This document shows, one piece after another, positions 31,420 through 42,592 of a stretch of 64,000 nucleotides of DNA (the stretch's first letter is position 1; every line of letters starts with the position of its first letter). The notes beneath the pieces were generated by a model that was not told the origin of the DNA, made no database searches, and saw only the letters and a list, made by a program, of their open reading frames with translations. The DNA comes from Astragalus membranaceus (taxonomy: Eukaryota > Streptophyta > Magnoliopsida > Fabales > Fabaceae). The translations under genes were made by a program, and so were the position numbers. The DNA is taken from NCBI GenBank assembly GCA_039519185.1, contig CM076851.1, forward strand, positions 99,507,531 through 99,571,530. The letters are read 5' to 3'.

Positions 31420-33702
31420 TGTAACACCCCGTTTCTACCCCTTTAATTTGTACGTCATTATCAGAGTGCTTTCGTTTTCAAAAAAAAATAATAATATTAG
31501 TAGAAAAGAAATGTCACAACTTCATTGATGAAACTCATCGACTACGCCATTAACATTCGTGTAGAAACACATTCGTCTCAAAAATCGAACTCCAAAATTA
31601 AATCTCATCACAGCGGAAATAATAGCTCACCAAAAAACATCGCTCAAACACGTCTCACACATCAATAAAATTATTAAAAACAGTTAATTAAATAAGTCGT
31701 CAACTTTAACCCGCCCCCTAGGTGTTACAATATCAGAGAGCGACTCGAACGTCCCAACAGCTAAAAGGAAGGCAGCATGTCCTTCAATCAGAGTCACCTG
31801 CAGCGTTGCCACCATAGAGCAACATTCCAAGCAGAAGGGGTGAGAATTTTCAACAAATTATAATTAAGCATACAGCAGAGTAATATGAGCAAACCATCAC
31901 GCAACATTGTCACTAATATCAACTTCACCGTCGTTACACACAACATCAAACAAAATCACAATTCGTCACCCGTCATAAAAAAATGAATGCACATGAAGAT
32001 GCAACCCACACCTGGGCATATGCATGATGGTACCATACTCGTCATAATAAGCCACTATGGGCACACCGTCACTGTTTTCTCGTCATAAATAAGCCACTAT
32101 GGGCACACCGTCACTAAGAGGCCGAAGCCTATTCGTCATAAGATGCACATGCTATGAGACACAATGGACACATGTGCAATCACCAAAATTTACTCACCCG
32201 GAGTACTCATCATCACCACCATAAGACACTCATAGAGTGTATTCATCATAGTCATCATAGTAATATCACCACTCTTCATAACAATCACATTCAAAAATAA
32301 TGTAACAACATCTTTAAAATTATGGAATAAACATTTCACTTTACATCTTTAAAATTATGGAATAACATTTCACTTTACATCTTAGGAAACGTCACAATTA
32401 AATTCGGGAAAAACCTCTCATTTTCCAAGTGGAAGAAAACTCACATTCTTTGACACTAAATCAAAACTGAAAACAATGGCCATCATTGCGCAAAACAGTA
32501 GGAATTTTACATCAACTCGAAGCTGAAAAACAGTGGTAATTATGCGCAAAAACAGTGGCAATCTTTCATCAAATCGGAACTGAAACAGTAGCCATTATTT
32601 TCGCAAAAACAGCAGAATTTTTACATCAAATTAAAACTGAAACAGTGGCCTTTCAATTCGCAAAACAGCAGAATTTTTACATCAAATTAAAACTGAAACA
32701 GTGGCCTTTCAATTCGCAAAACAGCAGAATTTTTACATCATATTGAGGCTGAAAAACAGTGGCAAACTTGCGCAAAAACAGTGGCCTTTGATAGGCTGAA
32801 ACAGCAGCAACAACAGCAACTTTAATTTACAAAACAGCAGTATTTTATTGGTAAAACAGCAACATGACAGCAGCAATTTTTTTTGATGAAAACAGCACAT
32901 TTTATTGACAGCAAACAGCACCCTTAACATACAGCAACAGCACCAAATAAAATACAGCAACAGCAGCAAAAGAAATTCTGCAACAGCATTGCATATTTAA
33001 CAGCAACAGCATAAAATAAATTAACAGCAACAGCACTACAAAATTCTGCAACAGCAACATGGTTTTTATAAAAAAAACAGCAACAACCAAATTCTGCATA
33101 ACAGCAACATATCTCAAAAAAAAACAGCAACTATAATTCTCCTCACGTCATAGGGTAATTCGCACATCAACTCAATAATTTAATCCATCATTCCTCTTCA
33201 CCTATGATTTTCGAATCCAACCACTAACACAAACCCACAACCCTCCAAATACTCAATTATAATAAATTGAAAACCGCTCACCCTTACCTCGAATTTTATA
33301 TGCCCGAAACAACGATGAATGCAACGCGTACAAAACTCCGCAACACGACGAGCCAAAGTCACCAAAAATTCGCAGCAGCCTCCTTCTCCTCTTCCAAGCC
33401 AAGATGAAGACAAGTTCCTCTCCTCCTCTAAGCTTGAAGTCGCGCCTCACCTCTCTTTTCTCTCTCAGATGCGCTGTTTTCTTTTCTTTTGTGGAATGAC
33501 CATAATTCTTAGGGTTTTAGGATAATTGGAATGGGCTTGGGTCACTTAAGTGGCTTGGGCCCATTTTTCACACCACTCTTTTTTAATTCTTTTCGCCTCC
33601 TACAATAAAACAATTATATATAAATTATCCCACTTAAATAAATATTGCATCCCTCCAATAACTTAATTTAATTAATAAATTAAATTATTTTAGGGCGTTA
33701 CA
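31420..33702 (-). repeat. 5' LTR of chromovirus C
   Basis: The same length as the 3' LTR and nearly identical. It contains the hairpin at 31805-31823 and the CAG-rich zone at 32466-33126. The LTR promoter that would drive gag-pol lies here; I could not place a convincing TATA box. Confidence 0.95.
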
Positions 33703-33724
33703 GGTCGTGCACAAGGGTGCACGG
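33703..33724 (+). mobile_element. LTR of chromovirus E, segment 2 of 4
   Basis: A 22-base piece (GGTCGTGCACAAGGGTGCAC plus GG) between the GGTCG duplication of element C and the next insertion. It continues the GTCGTGC motif cluster that ends segment 1. Confidence 0.65.
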
Positions 33725-36623
33725 TATAACATCCCCAATTTAGAAAATTGATAATATAAATAAAATACCAATTTTTATAATACTTAATTTTTATAAAGAC
33801 TTGATAAGTATTATAAAAATAAGTGATACTTGTAAGAATCAAAGATGATAAGTAGACTTATAAGTATCACTTGAATCAAATAGTAGGAAGGACTAAATGG
33901 GATCCACATGAGTGACTAGTGTGAGTGATAGCCTTGTAGTGAAGACAGAGAAGTAATCCGTAACACTCACTCACGTTTGAAAATAATAAAACACTTATAA
34001 ACAATTGGATGAGATGGTAAGGGTCTCTTTCAACCTAACTAAGATTTTAAGGCCAAGTCCCACTGGGGAATTGCAGTAACATTAAAACTCTTAAGAAAGA
34101 ATTTTATTTGACTCGGGAAATTAATCTCTGCAATGATGCGCAGAGAATATCAATTTGATTAATATCTGCACGAGTAAGAAAAGAAGACACTACAATACTT
34201 GCTCCCAAAGTAAAAATCTGTGGACCACAATCATCCACACTTCTTTGGCTGCCACTTTTTATACTTATACAAGAAGTACAACAAAGAAATTTGACTATAA
34301 ATGGGAGGTACCACTCCCATTACCCCACCATCACCATCAGAAATACTCTCCATCCCTTTCATTCTCTTTCTCATTCCAGCCACTTTTCCTCTTTCCTCCA
34401 ATCATCACTCACCTTCTACTTACACCGCCCCCACCACTCCTTTCTTCCATTCCATTACCCCACACGCACATACTGTCTCTCTTACGGCACTGTTCAGAAG
34501 GGTGCAACAAAATAACTAACAGGTAGGGGGGTGAGGAACTTCAACAGTAGTAGTAGAGTAAATACTAAATTATTGAGTCAAGGGTGACCCTAGCCCTTTT
34601 ATAATTTAAATATATTCTTACTTAACATACTATTGAATAATCAAATCATTGGTACTAAATTTGTCTCTATATTTATTATTCTAATCTACCATTTGAACTG
34701 TTATTTATACTATCAACTATAACTTGGACTGTGACCTGGACTGTAAATTGGCCTACTAACTGTGACTTGGACTATACTTTGGATTATTAACCAAGACTTG
34801 AACTATGATTTGGACTACTAACTTTAACTTGATTATTAACTTGAATCATTATTATTTGATATTCTAATTTATTAATTATGATTAAAAAAAATAAGTACAT
34901 AAGGAATTCTACAAAATAGAATAAGTTTATATCATTTTTATTTATCCTTCTACTATTATTATTCTTATTGTGGTTATTGTCATCGTATTACTAATATTAT
35001 TATTGTCATCATTATTATTATTGTTATTATTATTAGTATTACTATTATTTTCATCATTTTTCTTACTATTATCATTATCGCTATTATTACTATTATTATG
35101 GTCATCTCTATTGTTATTATTACTATTATTATTGTTATCTTTACTATTATCACTATTATCCTCATTAATCTATTTAATTCTTTAATACATGTATTGCTAT
35201 CTAATTTTAATTCTATTTCTATTGTTACTTATATTTTTATCGTTTAATAATTTACTCAATAATGATACTACAAAATAATTTTGCTAAAATATTTTAGTAT
35301 TATTAATTTTGGGTAAATGATATTATTTTCATTTCTTAAATTTTATGCTTAAAAACGAATTCACGTTGAGGATAGTTTATTTAACTTTTAAGGAGAATAT
35401 CTCAGTGATTTAATCAATGTAAATATCCCTTAAAATATATATAATATTTACCCTTTGAAAAAGATGAACAAATAATGGAATAACAAAAATAAGGAAAATT
35501 TGAAACATTGATTTGTGATTCTTAGAGTGAGCCACGCTTTGGTACACGCGTGAGTGCGCTAGTGAAGGTTGAGGAAAAACCATGGGGGCATCACGGTGCG
35601 AGACCCCACAAGTGACCAGGTAGTAGCTCCCCTGTGTCGTGGTATTCGATTCCCCACTGTGATGATCCTGACGAGACACTGCAAGAACTCAGGATCGGTG
35701 GTAGAGTGTTCCGTTATGAAATGGTGATATCAGAATTGTACCAATGAGAATATGAAACGGAACATGTCCTCCCGATCGCTCCTCTAATTTAGAATATCTC
35801 CATGGAGTAGATATGGGCCCATGCATATTTTTGTTTTTATGATTATTCAAGCATTTAAAACACTAAAACTCAATACTTATATTTAATTACTTCTTACTTT
35901 ACTACAATGATTATTGTTGATGTGTACTTCCCCCTTGTTTTTATTGTTTTGGACTTTATGTTCCTCTATCTAAGATGGCCAACCAACCTCGGACTAGAGT
36001 TGATGTGGACTTCACAAACGGATTTTGGACTCCTGATTACGTTACCTCAGCTGTTACTTTTGATGGAGATGTCACTATCCTTATAACTACAAGAACTTTT
36101 CCAAACTTTAACACCCGCACTTACCATCGGAACCTGATAGTTTCCTTTTACCTCCCTCTCGAAGACATGTGGGTTGTAGCAGCCTTAGCTCCGAACCACC
36201 CCCACAGGGGACCCCCTCCTCCTCACTTCCTAGGATATTAAAGGACGTAGGGTCTAGTGTGTGAAAAACCGGTCATGTGGTGTATTAGTAGGCTATCCGC
36301 TGTATGTGTGTTGAATAAAGATCGGTTTTGGTTAGGAGTGGTCAAAATGTCGTGTGGTGGATAACTGTAATAACTAAGTGGACCTGTTGTACTATTGTGT
36401 TTATGTCAGTTATAATGTACCCTGGATGTGTTTGTATGACACTATAATATGTTTTAATCATAATAAATGTTTCTCTTCTAGATAAAAGAAATTAGTCAAT
36501 TAATATATATATATATATATCACTATGGAAAATAAACAACTAATTGATTAACAAAAAAAAATAACAAAAGCAAATAAATAAATAGATAAATAAATAAATG
36601 TCGTGATATTCGAGAACGTCTCA
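33725..36623. mobile_element. Unclassified 2.9-kb insertion, possible solo LTR
   Basis: The sequence is bounded by the 5-bp repeat CACGG (33720-33724 and 36624-36628), and LTR sequence of element E resumes exactly after it. It starts TATAACATCCCC, one base from the TGTAACATCCCC of chromovirus LTRs, and ends CGTCTCA, so TG...CA ends with one mutation are possible, although the end lacks the usual TGTTACA. Inside are pyrimidine-rich DNA (34290-34480), a long imperfect TTA/TTG run (34930-35190) and an 88-codon frame (35975-36241) I do not recognise. No retroelement protein is visible. It may be a solo LTR of an old family. Confidence 0.5.
34930..35190. repeat. Imperfect (TTA/TTG/TTC)n repeat tract
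   Basis: About 260 bp of degenerate TTA-type trinucleotides, which produces the leucine-rich and isoleucine-rich open frames on both strands. Not coding. Confidence 0.9.
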
Positions 36624-37123
36624 CACGGCGTGCGCCCCTCTGCTTCCTCACTCCAATTCGATTCTTTTCTCCTCCTTTTGGTTACCATTCACACTTTAAT
36701 ACCAATCCTAACTCAAGGAAAATTGTTTGGAGTCCTATTGTTATGATTATAAGGTGAATTGGATAATGTTTGGAGAACGAATATGGTAACTCTTATGACA
36801 AGTTGGACTTTGTGATATGTATTCTTGTCGAAACGAGGGAAAAAATAGCTATATACTATATGATTATATGAGTATAATTGGATACAAAAATCAAGGAAAA
36901 ATTGATTAAGGATAGCTAGCATACTTGGAGAGGGAAGTCATGAGCCCGTCCAAGGCCGGTTCGTGTACTCTTCTAAATGTTGAGTGGTGGTTCTCCGTTG
37001 CGATTGACATTAATTGTAATTGTCAGATCTCTTTTGGATTATGCTACAGATAAAAAGAAAATAAAAGATATCGTGAGATATGGTGAGGTGTCTTGAAATA
37101 ACTCATTGAGATTTGTAATCTCA
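36624..37123 (+). mobile_element. LTR of chromovirus E, segment 3 of 4
   Basis: Starts in a GC-rich motif (CACGGCGTGCGCC). It contains blocks shared with other LTRs of this group: TCATGAGCCCGT...GGTTCGTG (compare 41748), TGTTGAGTGG(T/C)GGTTCTCCG (compare the complement at 56810-56835) and AACTCATTGAGATTTGTAATCTCA (compare 42086). It is interrupted at 37123 by CACTA element 3 and continues at 49241. Confidence 0.75.
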
Positions 37124-37559
37124 CACTAGTGCAAAATTAGGAAAAGAATTAGACATTTAAAGTCAGGCGCTCAGATGCGTGACTTGATACGTAGACGCGG
37201 TGACAAACTTGTAATTAAGAGGAAAAATTTTATCTGACACGCATGTTTTTAAGTCAAGCGTAAACATGTCTGACTTCAAAAGTGAAAAGTTTTAATATTT
37301 TAAGACAGACTCGTATTTAGCCTGACTTCTAAAGTACTAAAATATCCTAACTATTCGGTTCCTCTCTTCTATTCACGTTTTTATTCGCACTCCCTCACGC
37401 TCACTCCGTTCCTCTCCCTCACCATCACCATGTCCTCTCCCTCACCGTCGCGTTTCTTCCCTCCGTTTCCTCTCCCTCACCATCACCCTTTCCTCTCCCT
37501 AACCATCACACTTTCTTTTCCCTCACCGTCGTGTTTCTTCCCCCCGTTCTCTCTCGCTC

Positions 37560-37815
37560 TCTGAACTCTCTCACTCTCATCTTCTCTGAACTCTCTCGCT
37601 CTCATCTTCTCTGAACTCTCTCAAATCAAACTGAATTGAAAAAGAAAGGAGAAGAACGCTGAAGAGAACACCGTCGCCGTCGTCGTTCTTTGCTCGTCGT
37701 TGCTTGTTCGTCGTCGCCGTTGCTCGCTCGCCGTAGCCGTCGACTTGCTCGCCGTCGCCATCAAGAACTCTTCGAAACCCTAAGTTTTCATCTTCGAAAC
37801 CCAAAAAAATCTTAG
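37560..37815 (+). other. 5'-UTR-like leader in CACTA element 3
   Basis: Repeated CTCTCTGAACTCTCTC, then CGTCGCCGTCG-type repeats and GAAACCCTAAGTTTTC, ending in a good splice donor (CTTAG|GTAAGC near 37815). This resembles the leader exon of a plant housekeeping gene and could supply transcription to the downstream fragments. No start codon context is decisive and the source gene is not identified. Confidence 0.4.
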
Positions 37816-37931
37816 GTAAGCATCTCTGAAAATCAGTGTACCTTAATTTCTAGGGTTTGTTGATAAGTCAAATGTGAACCGTATTAGTGTATCTTGCTAT
37901 TCTTGTGTGAGCAAGTTGCTTTGTATTTTAG

Positions 37932-38028
37932 GTCCTTCCAGATCTGAAAAAAGGTGCCACTGATGCACAAAAGGCCGCACACAAGGAGAAGAAGAGGAAA
38001 GACAGGATCTGGTTACTTGCAGCTCCTG
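37932..38028 (+). pseudogene. Unidentified intron-bounded exon fragment in CACTA element 3
   Basis: Between a TTTTAG acceptor (or the CCAG at 37938-37941) and a CCTG|GTGAGA donor lies an open stretch reading DLKKGATDAQKAAHKEKKR, rich in Lys and Ala. I do not recognise the family. It lies on the same strand as, and about 90 bases before, the 14-3-3 exon, and its phase does not match that exon. It may be a captured exon or a chance open stretch. Confidence 0.35.
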
Positions 38029-38116
38029 GTGAGATATATGATTTTCCTTAGATATATGAATTAGTTTCAGATTATGGAGTTTGAAAGCATTTTTTGAGTA
38101 GTGGTTTTGGATGCAG

Positions 38117-38204
38117 GAAAGGAGATTATTTTAGGTATTTAGCAGAGTTCAACGCTGATGATGAAAAGAAAGAGGTAGCAGATCAGTCACTTGAAGCATA
38201 TAAG
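38117..38204 (+). pseudogene. Captured 14-3-3 exon fragment
   Basis: After an ATGCAG acceptor the sequence reads KGDYFRYLAEFNADDEKK, followed by EVADQSLEAYK and a TATAAG|GTATCC donor. Plant 14-3-3 proteins (phosphopeptide-binding adaptors) have the highly conserved KGDYYRYLAEF...ER(K)E.A..S..AY at helix 5. The splice signals at both ends suggest the piece was taken from genomic DNA. It is one 88-bp exon of a gene that needs several, so it cannot make a 14-3-3 protein; the rest of the gene is not seen nearby. It lies inside CACTA element 3. Confidence 0.85.
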
Positions 38205-38903
38205 GTATCCACTTGAAGTAAAAAGGATTAGCTCTAAGTTTAACATCAAATTGCCTATACTTTCATATGCCAGATGGAAGTAAAAAGGATTAGCTCTAAG
38301 TGTATCTGAACATGTTAATAAACTGTCTAGTCCTTTTTTGTACATCAGCAGTTACTTTGAATCCTTTGTTTATGCATCTCACTTTCTTTGTAGGAAAACT
38401 TCATTTGAATCTATGTCTTAATTTTGGTGCTAATCTAAATCTAAACATGTCCATCATAATCTATGTCTAATCATTTCCATCAAAGTCACATGATTAGCTG
38501 CATGAATAATTCTATGCCATATCAAAGAACATCCTTCATTAGATGCTAAACAATCTTCTGCTTCCATGCAATTGCCAGATTCCTTGCTATCTCTATTTTC
38601 TGTCATATGAATAAGGACTTGACCTATTGTAGATGGTTTGGCGATTCGTAATTTCTTACTTCATTTTGATTGTTTGTTTGGTATAGAATAGAATTAAGGA
38701 TTTTTTTTTCTAATGAAGAGATTTTTTTTGTTCACGGCTTCCTCTTAAATGACTCATTTGTTTACATTCCCTAATATGAAAATATAGTGTGTCAGATGGA
38801 TATAGGAAAATAAATTACCATACTGCATAAAGATGGATTGAAATATAAGCTGTGTTGTGAGGAAAAAAAAACTTATTTAAATATATCCGTGTTCTATTAT
38901 CAG

Positions 38904-39055
38904 GGATGGGAACCAAAGTTCAGAGTCTGCTGGGATACTACTCAATGAGAGATCTTAATGAGAATCCAACAGTTGTGACTGGCCCCTGTTTTATGGAGAT
39001 AAATCACTCGCAAATGGGCAATATGCTTGAGCATGAGGCCATATTTAAGAATCAG
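38904..39055 (+). pseudogene. Captured first coding exon fragment of a DUF863 protein
   Basis: After a TTATCAG acceptor an ATG opens MGTKVQ..LLGYYSMRDLN, then EHEAIFKNQ at a CAG|GTATG donor. Plant DUF863 proteins, whose function is unknown to me, begin with a similar MGTKVQ...GYYSMRDLNE stretch and have LEHEAIFK.QV further on, followed by ELHRLYRIQ, which is absent here. The segment between the two conserved blocks is shorter and altered, so the exon is internally rearranged. It carries its own start codon and lies on the same strand as the 14-3-3 exon 700 bases upstream. Identification is from memory of the motif. Confidence 0.7.
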
Positions 39056-39875
39056 GTATGAAGGTTCTAGTTTTTTTTCCATCCCTTGGCCTGTAGCTTA
39101 AATCAACTCTGTTTCCCCTTTCTTTTTTTGTTTCTCTTTAACAACAAATCACACTCCTAATGACACTGTTCAAGATTTTGATTTCATAGCCCTAATTCAT
39201 CAAATTAACTTTGAATCAACTGCTAAAATCCTCTTCCTTTCTTGATGGGAAACATGTAATATCTTTTCATTCCGGGTTTTCATCTAATTTTGTTGTGTTC
39301 TGTTTGTAATGCATAACTTGTTACTGTCCAAGAGAAGAATCTTGAAACGCAGCAGCACTTGGTGAATTCCAATTTCATATCTTGTTCCAAATCTCCCTGT
39401 TTTATCAGAATGATGTTATCGTTCCCAATACTCTTGTCATAGCAAATTGTGAGGTTGTTAAAGTTAGGGTTACTGCTACGGAGCATATCTCATAGGTAAT
39501 TTTATTCTAATCTAATCAATTAGCACTTTATTCTCTTATTTTCTTTTATTCAATAGCTTGGTAAGTTATTATTGTTATTAAAAAGGGTTTTGTGAAATTC
39601 TGTTGTTTTCAAGTATCCGTACTTATTCCAGCGTTATGGATTATGGTTGCAAACTAATTTTCTGTTTTATTGTAACATACATTAATGTGCTAACAAAAGC
39701 ATTATTACTGGGTAGGATATCTTATATCACTAATCTTGGTAGGCAATATTTATGTGATCCCAATATAAGTACTTTATTGAGTTCAAAAACCAAGTTGAAT
39801 GCTGAAACTCAAGTTGCTAAAGATATTGAATAGCTTATTTTGCTAGGCATTTAGGCAGTCAGCTAATCAAGTCTA
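39056..39875. other. Intron-like AT-rich sequence after the DUF863 fragment
   Basis: T-rich, stop-filled sequence beginning with a splice donor. Nothing with recognisable coding or RNA features is seen. It is presumably captured intron or element filler inside CACTA element 3. Confidence 0.4.
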
Positions 39876-40044
39876 TCTACCTATCTATCTATCTATCTAT
39901 CGATCGATCTCTCTGTCTGTGTGTCAGTGTGTCTGGTCTGTCTGTGTGTCTATCTCTCTCTCTGCCTATCTGTCTCTCTATGTCTCTGTCTCTCTCTCTG
40001 TCTGTCTCTCTATCTCTCTGTCTCTCTCTCTGTCTGTCTCTCTC
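39876..40044. repeat. Compound (TCTA/TCTG/TC)n microsatellite
   Basis: CTATCTATCTAT, CTGTCTGTGTGTC and TCTCTCTC runs lie directly against the start of the LTR of element D, so D inserted at or in a microsatellite. Confidence 0.9.
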
Positions 40045-40254
40045 TATAACATCCTCAAAATAATTAGCCGAATTATTTGGATGTTAACCCAATTAAATTA
40101 ATTTAGTACTTGATTGGTAAATTTATTGAGTGCTAAAATTATTTATTGGTTGTCATCGGATCTTTAACCGGATAATACGGGTCAAGGAAGTTTTGGAATC
40201 GAAATAAGAGATTTAGATCAATATGGTAATTTGACCACGTTACCACTTATATAT

Positions 40255-40338
<84 letters not shown>

Positions 40339-42468
40339 AGTATGTGAGTATGTGAGTGAAAGAAAGAACAAATTAAAAGAAAGAAAAGAAAAGAAAGAAG
40401 GAAGCGTGAAACAGAGGAGGAAAAGAAAGAAAAGAAGAAGAATGGAAGGGAAAGGAGAGTGAGGGTCGTAGGTGAGAAGAGGAGGGAGAGTGATGAGCTT
40501 TCATGAAAACACCAACCTTCCTACACCAAAAATGATCCCCACATCTTCCTCTTCATTTTGACACCAAAAAGATCATCATCCATTCACTATCCTCAAATCC
40601 ACCATTTTCGAAATTGTGAAGAAAATGGGGGATGTTGAGTTTCTTGTTTTATTTCTTGTCTTGAAAGCTTAGGAAAATACCATAGAGAAGTTGATTGTAA
40701 GCTTAGGGTGAGAGAATCAAGGTTTGAATGAGATAGGGTTTGGAGCACAAAATTTGGGTTTTTGTGAATAGGACAAATGAGAGGTTGAAGATGATGAATA
40801 GTGATTCATGGAAGCTAGATGGTTGATTGGGAATTCAAAGCTTAGGAATCAAGTTTGGGTTTGAGAAATGAGTTGGGAAGCCCTAGGAGCTTATGTTGGT
40901 GTCTAGGTGCAAGTCGGATGGTCGAGGAGCGGAAAGATCGGAAGCGGATTTGGGCGTCGTCGGAACGTGGAAGTTTGCGGGGATTGTTCGTGTGGTTATG
41001 TGGAGATTTTGAAGTCTCGGTGAATTTGGCTCAGTACCGACTCTCGCTTCAAGGGTGAGTTTTACTCACGCTTAGGATGTTTTCGCTTCACAATGAATTT
41101 TACGTGATTTGATTTTGAGAATTTTCGAGTTAAAAACCGTTATTTGAAAATATGTCGCGTTTTGATACAATGAGTTTTTGATTGATTTGATTGATTGTGT
41201 GACTTTGATTGGGACTGTTTTTATGGTTGTCAAAACTGTTTTCAATCGGAACAAGAATCGGAATTGAGCGGAATAGCGAATTTCGCAAGAAAACAGAAAA
41301 CCTGCACTTTTCTGCAGATGGTCGCGTCGCGACCCGTCCCCTTTGCGTCGCGACCGGGCCCAGTTTTGTCACGCAAATATTTCTGTCTCTTTTCCCGTCG
41401 CGACGGTAGCAGTTCACGTCGCGACGTTTTGCAGATTTTCAGCAACTATTCACTGATTTTATTTTCGCGATATATTTGGATCCGGGAACCCGATTGGTGT
41501 GTTCTAAGATGCGTTGGAAAGCTTATTCAGAGGCCTAACTGAATATTCTACTTTTAAGGTAAAATGAACTGTTTTTGGAGTCGTAAATTGTGTTGAAAAG
41601 TGACGAATTAGTATGCGAGAGTGAATGTGGACTTAACTTGTAATGTTCAATTATTGGTTTGAGGTAAATGAACCTTGAGTTCATATTATTGTAGATATAT
41701 ATATTATATCGAGTTTGGGTGACGACCCATGTTGACATACTAGGTGGGGTAGTCATGAACCCTTACCCCAGGCTTCGTGCCATTAGGAAACACTATTGGT
41801 ATTGGGGTTCGCCGGAAGATGCAATGGGATTGCGGCCGATGTTGTGTTAAAAGTTATTGTACTATGTTCACCAGAAGATGCAAGTGGATTGCGGCTGGTG
41901 GTACGTAGAAAGGCCTAGGATGCTAGTTCATCGGGAAAAGCAAGCAGATTTCGTTCGGTGTCTTACTAGGTCGAAGCCTTATTGTATGATTCACCGGGAT
42001 TAGCAAGTGGATTGCGGTCGGTGTCGTGTCAAATCTTAAAAATGTTTTAAATGGACCGAGAGTGCTAGTAGGGGTCTCGGTAGAACTCACTGAGATTGTA
42101 TCTCATTGTTTATATGTTGTTGTTTTACAGATAAACAGGGCAAGTGGAGATCCAAGAGGCACGAGTAGGTGGTACTCGTATGGTTGCTGAAGACTTAGCT
42201 TTATGCTTAAGTGTGTATCTGTCCTTGTTATCTGTGTATCAAGACGTATTGTCTTTAACGTTATGTATTTACTTCTGCTTTCTTGTCCGATATTGAACAC
42301 TGTATTTCACTGATGGTTTGTGGTCTTATTTATGTTTAAGACTGTCCTGTTGTTATTCAGTGAAAATTTTATAGTGGTGTTCAGTACTTAAACAGGAAAT
42401 ATATCTCTGATGTTTTAGGAATGGTGCACTTGGGTATTTTTACTCGATAAAAATACCAGGGTGTTACA
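40045..42468 (+). repeat. 5' LTR of chromovirus D
   Basis: 2424 bp. It contains a (TA)n run (40257-40335), GAAAGAAAG repeats, a TCGCGACC cluster (41326-41430), the block CGTTGGAAAGCTTATTCAGA (41513), repeated GCAAG(T/C)GGATTGCGG..GGTG motifs (41820-42025) and AACTCACTGAGATTGTATCTC (42086). It ends GGGTGTTACA. Confidence 0.93.
40257..40335. repeat. (TA)n microsatellite
   Basis: About 39 TA units in the 5' LTR of D. The matching site in the 3' LTR (46440-46496) is shorter and interrupted, which shows how fast this tract changes. Confidence 0.95.
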
Positions 42469-42470
42469 GT

Positions 42471-42482
42471 TGGTATCAGAGC
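42471..42482 (+). promoter_or_regulatory. Primer-binding site of chromovirus D
   Basis: TGGTATCAGAGC, two bases after the LTR (four in B and C). Confidence 0.92.
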
Positions 42483-42592
42483 AGTTCAACCTAGTCGGAC
42501 TTAGTTTAGGGTTGAGTCGATTCCTTGTTTGTCCTGGTTGTGATTACACTTGTGATGCTAAGAGACATTGAGCCTGATCAACTTAATACTTA

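Larger units (their letters stand above)
24644..33702 (-). mobile_element. Chromovirus C, complete and apparently intact Ty3 (Tekay/Del-type) element
   Basis: A 9059-bp element on the minus strand, flanked by GGTCG at 24639-24643 and 33703-33707. Both LTRs are 2283 bp (24644-26926 and 31420-33702). Comparing them by eye I found only three differing spots (an A-run near 24705 versus 31483; C/T near 25339 and near 25667). A primer site, a 1455-codon gag-pol frame with every catalytic residue I could check, and a polypurine tract are all present. This is a very recent insertion and the only candidate autonomous chromovirus in the window. It sits in the LTR of element E. Confidence 0.98.

Noticed and set aside
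35975..36241. 88-codon frame starting MANQPRTRVDVDF
   Set aside because: It has a normal start and mixed composition but no recognised family, and lies in an unclassified insertion; kept only as a remark, not as a gene.
38117..38204. A functional 14-3-3 gene
   Set aside because: Only one 88-bp exon is present, enclosed in a CACTA element with unrelated fragments; no other 14-3-3 exon was found nearby.
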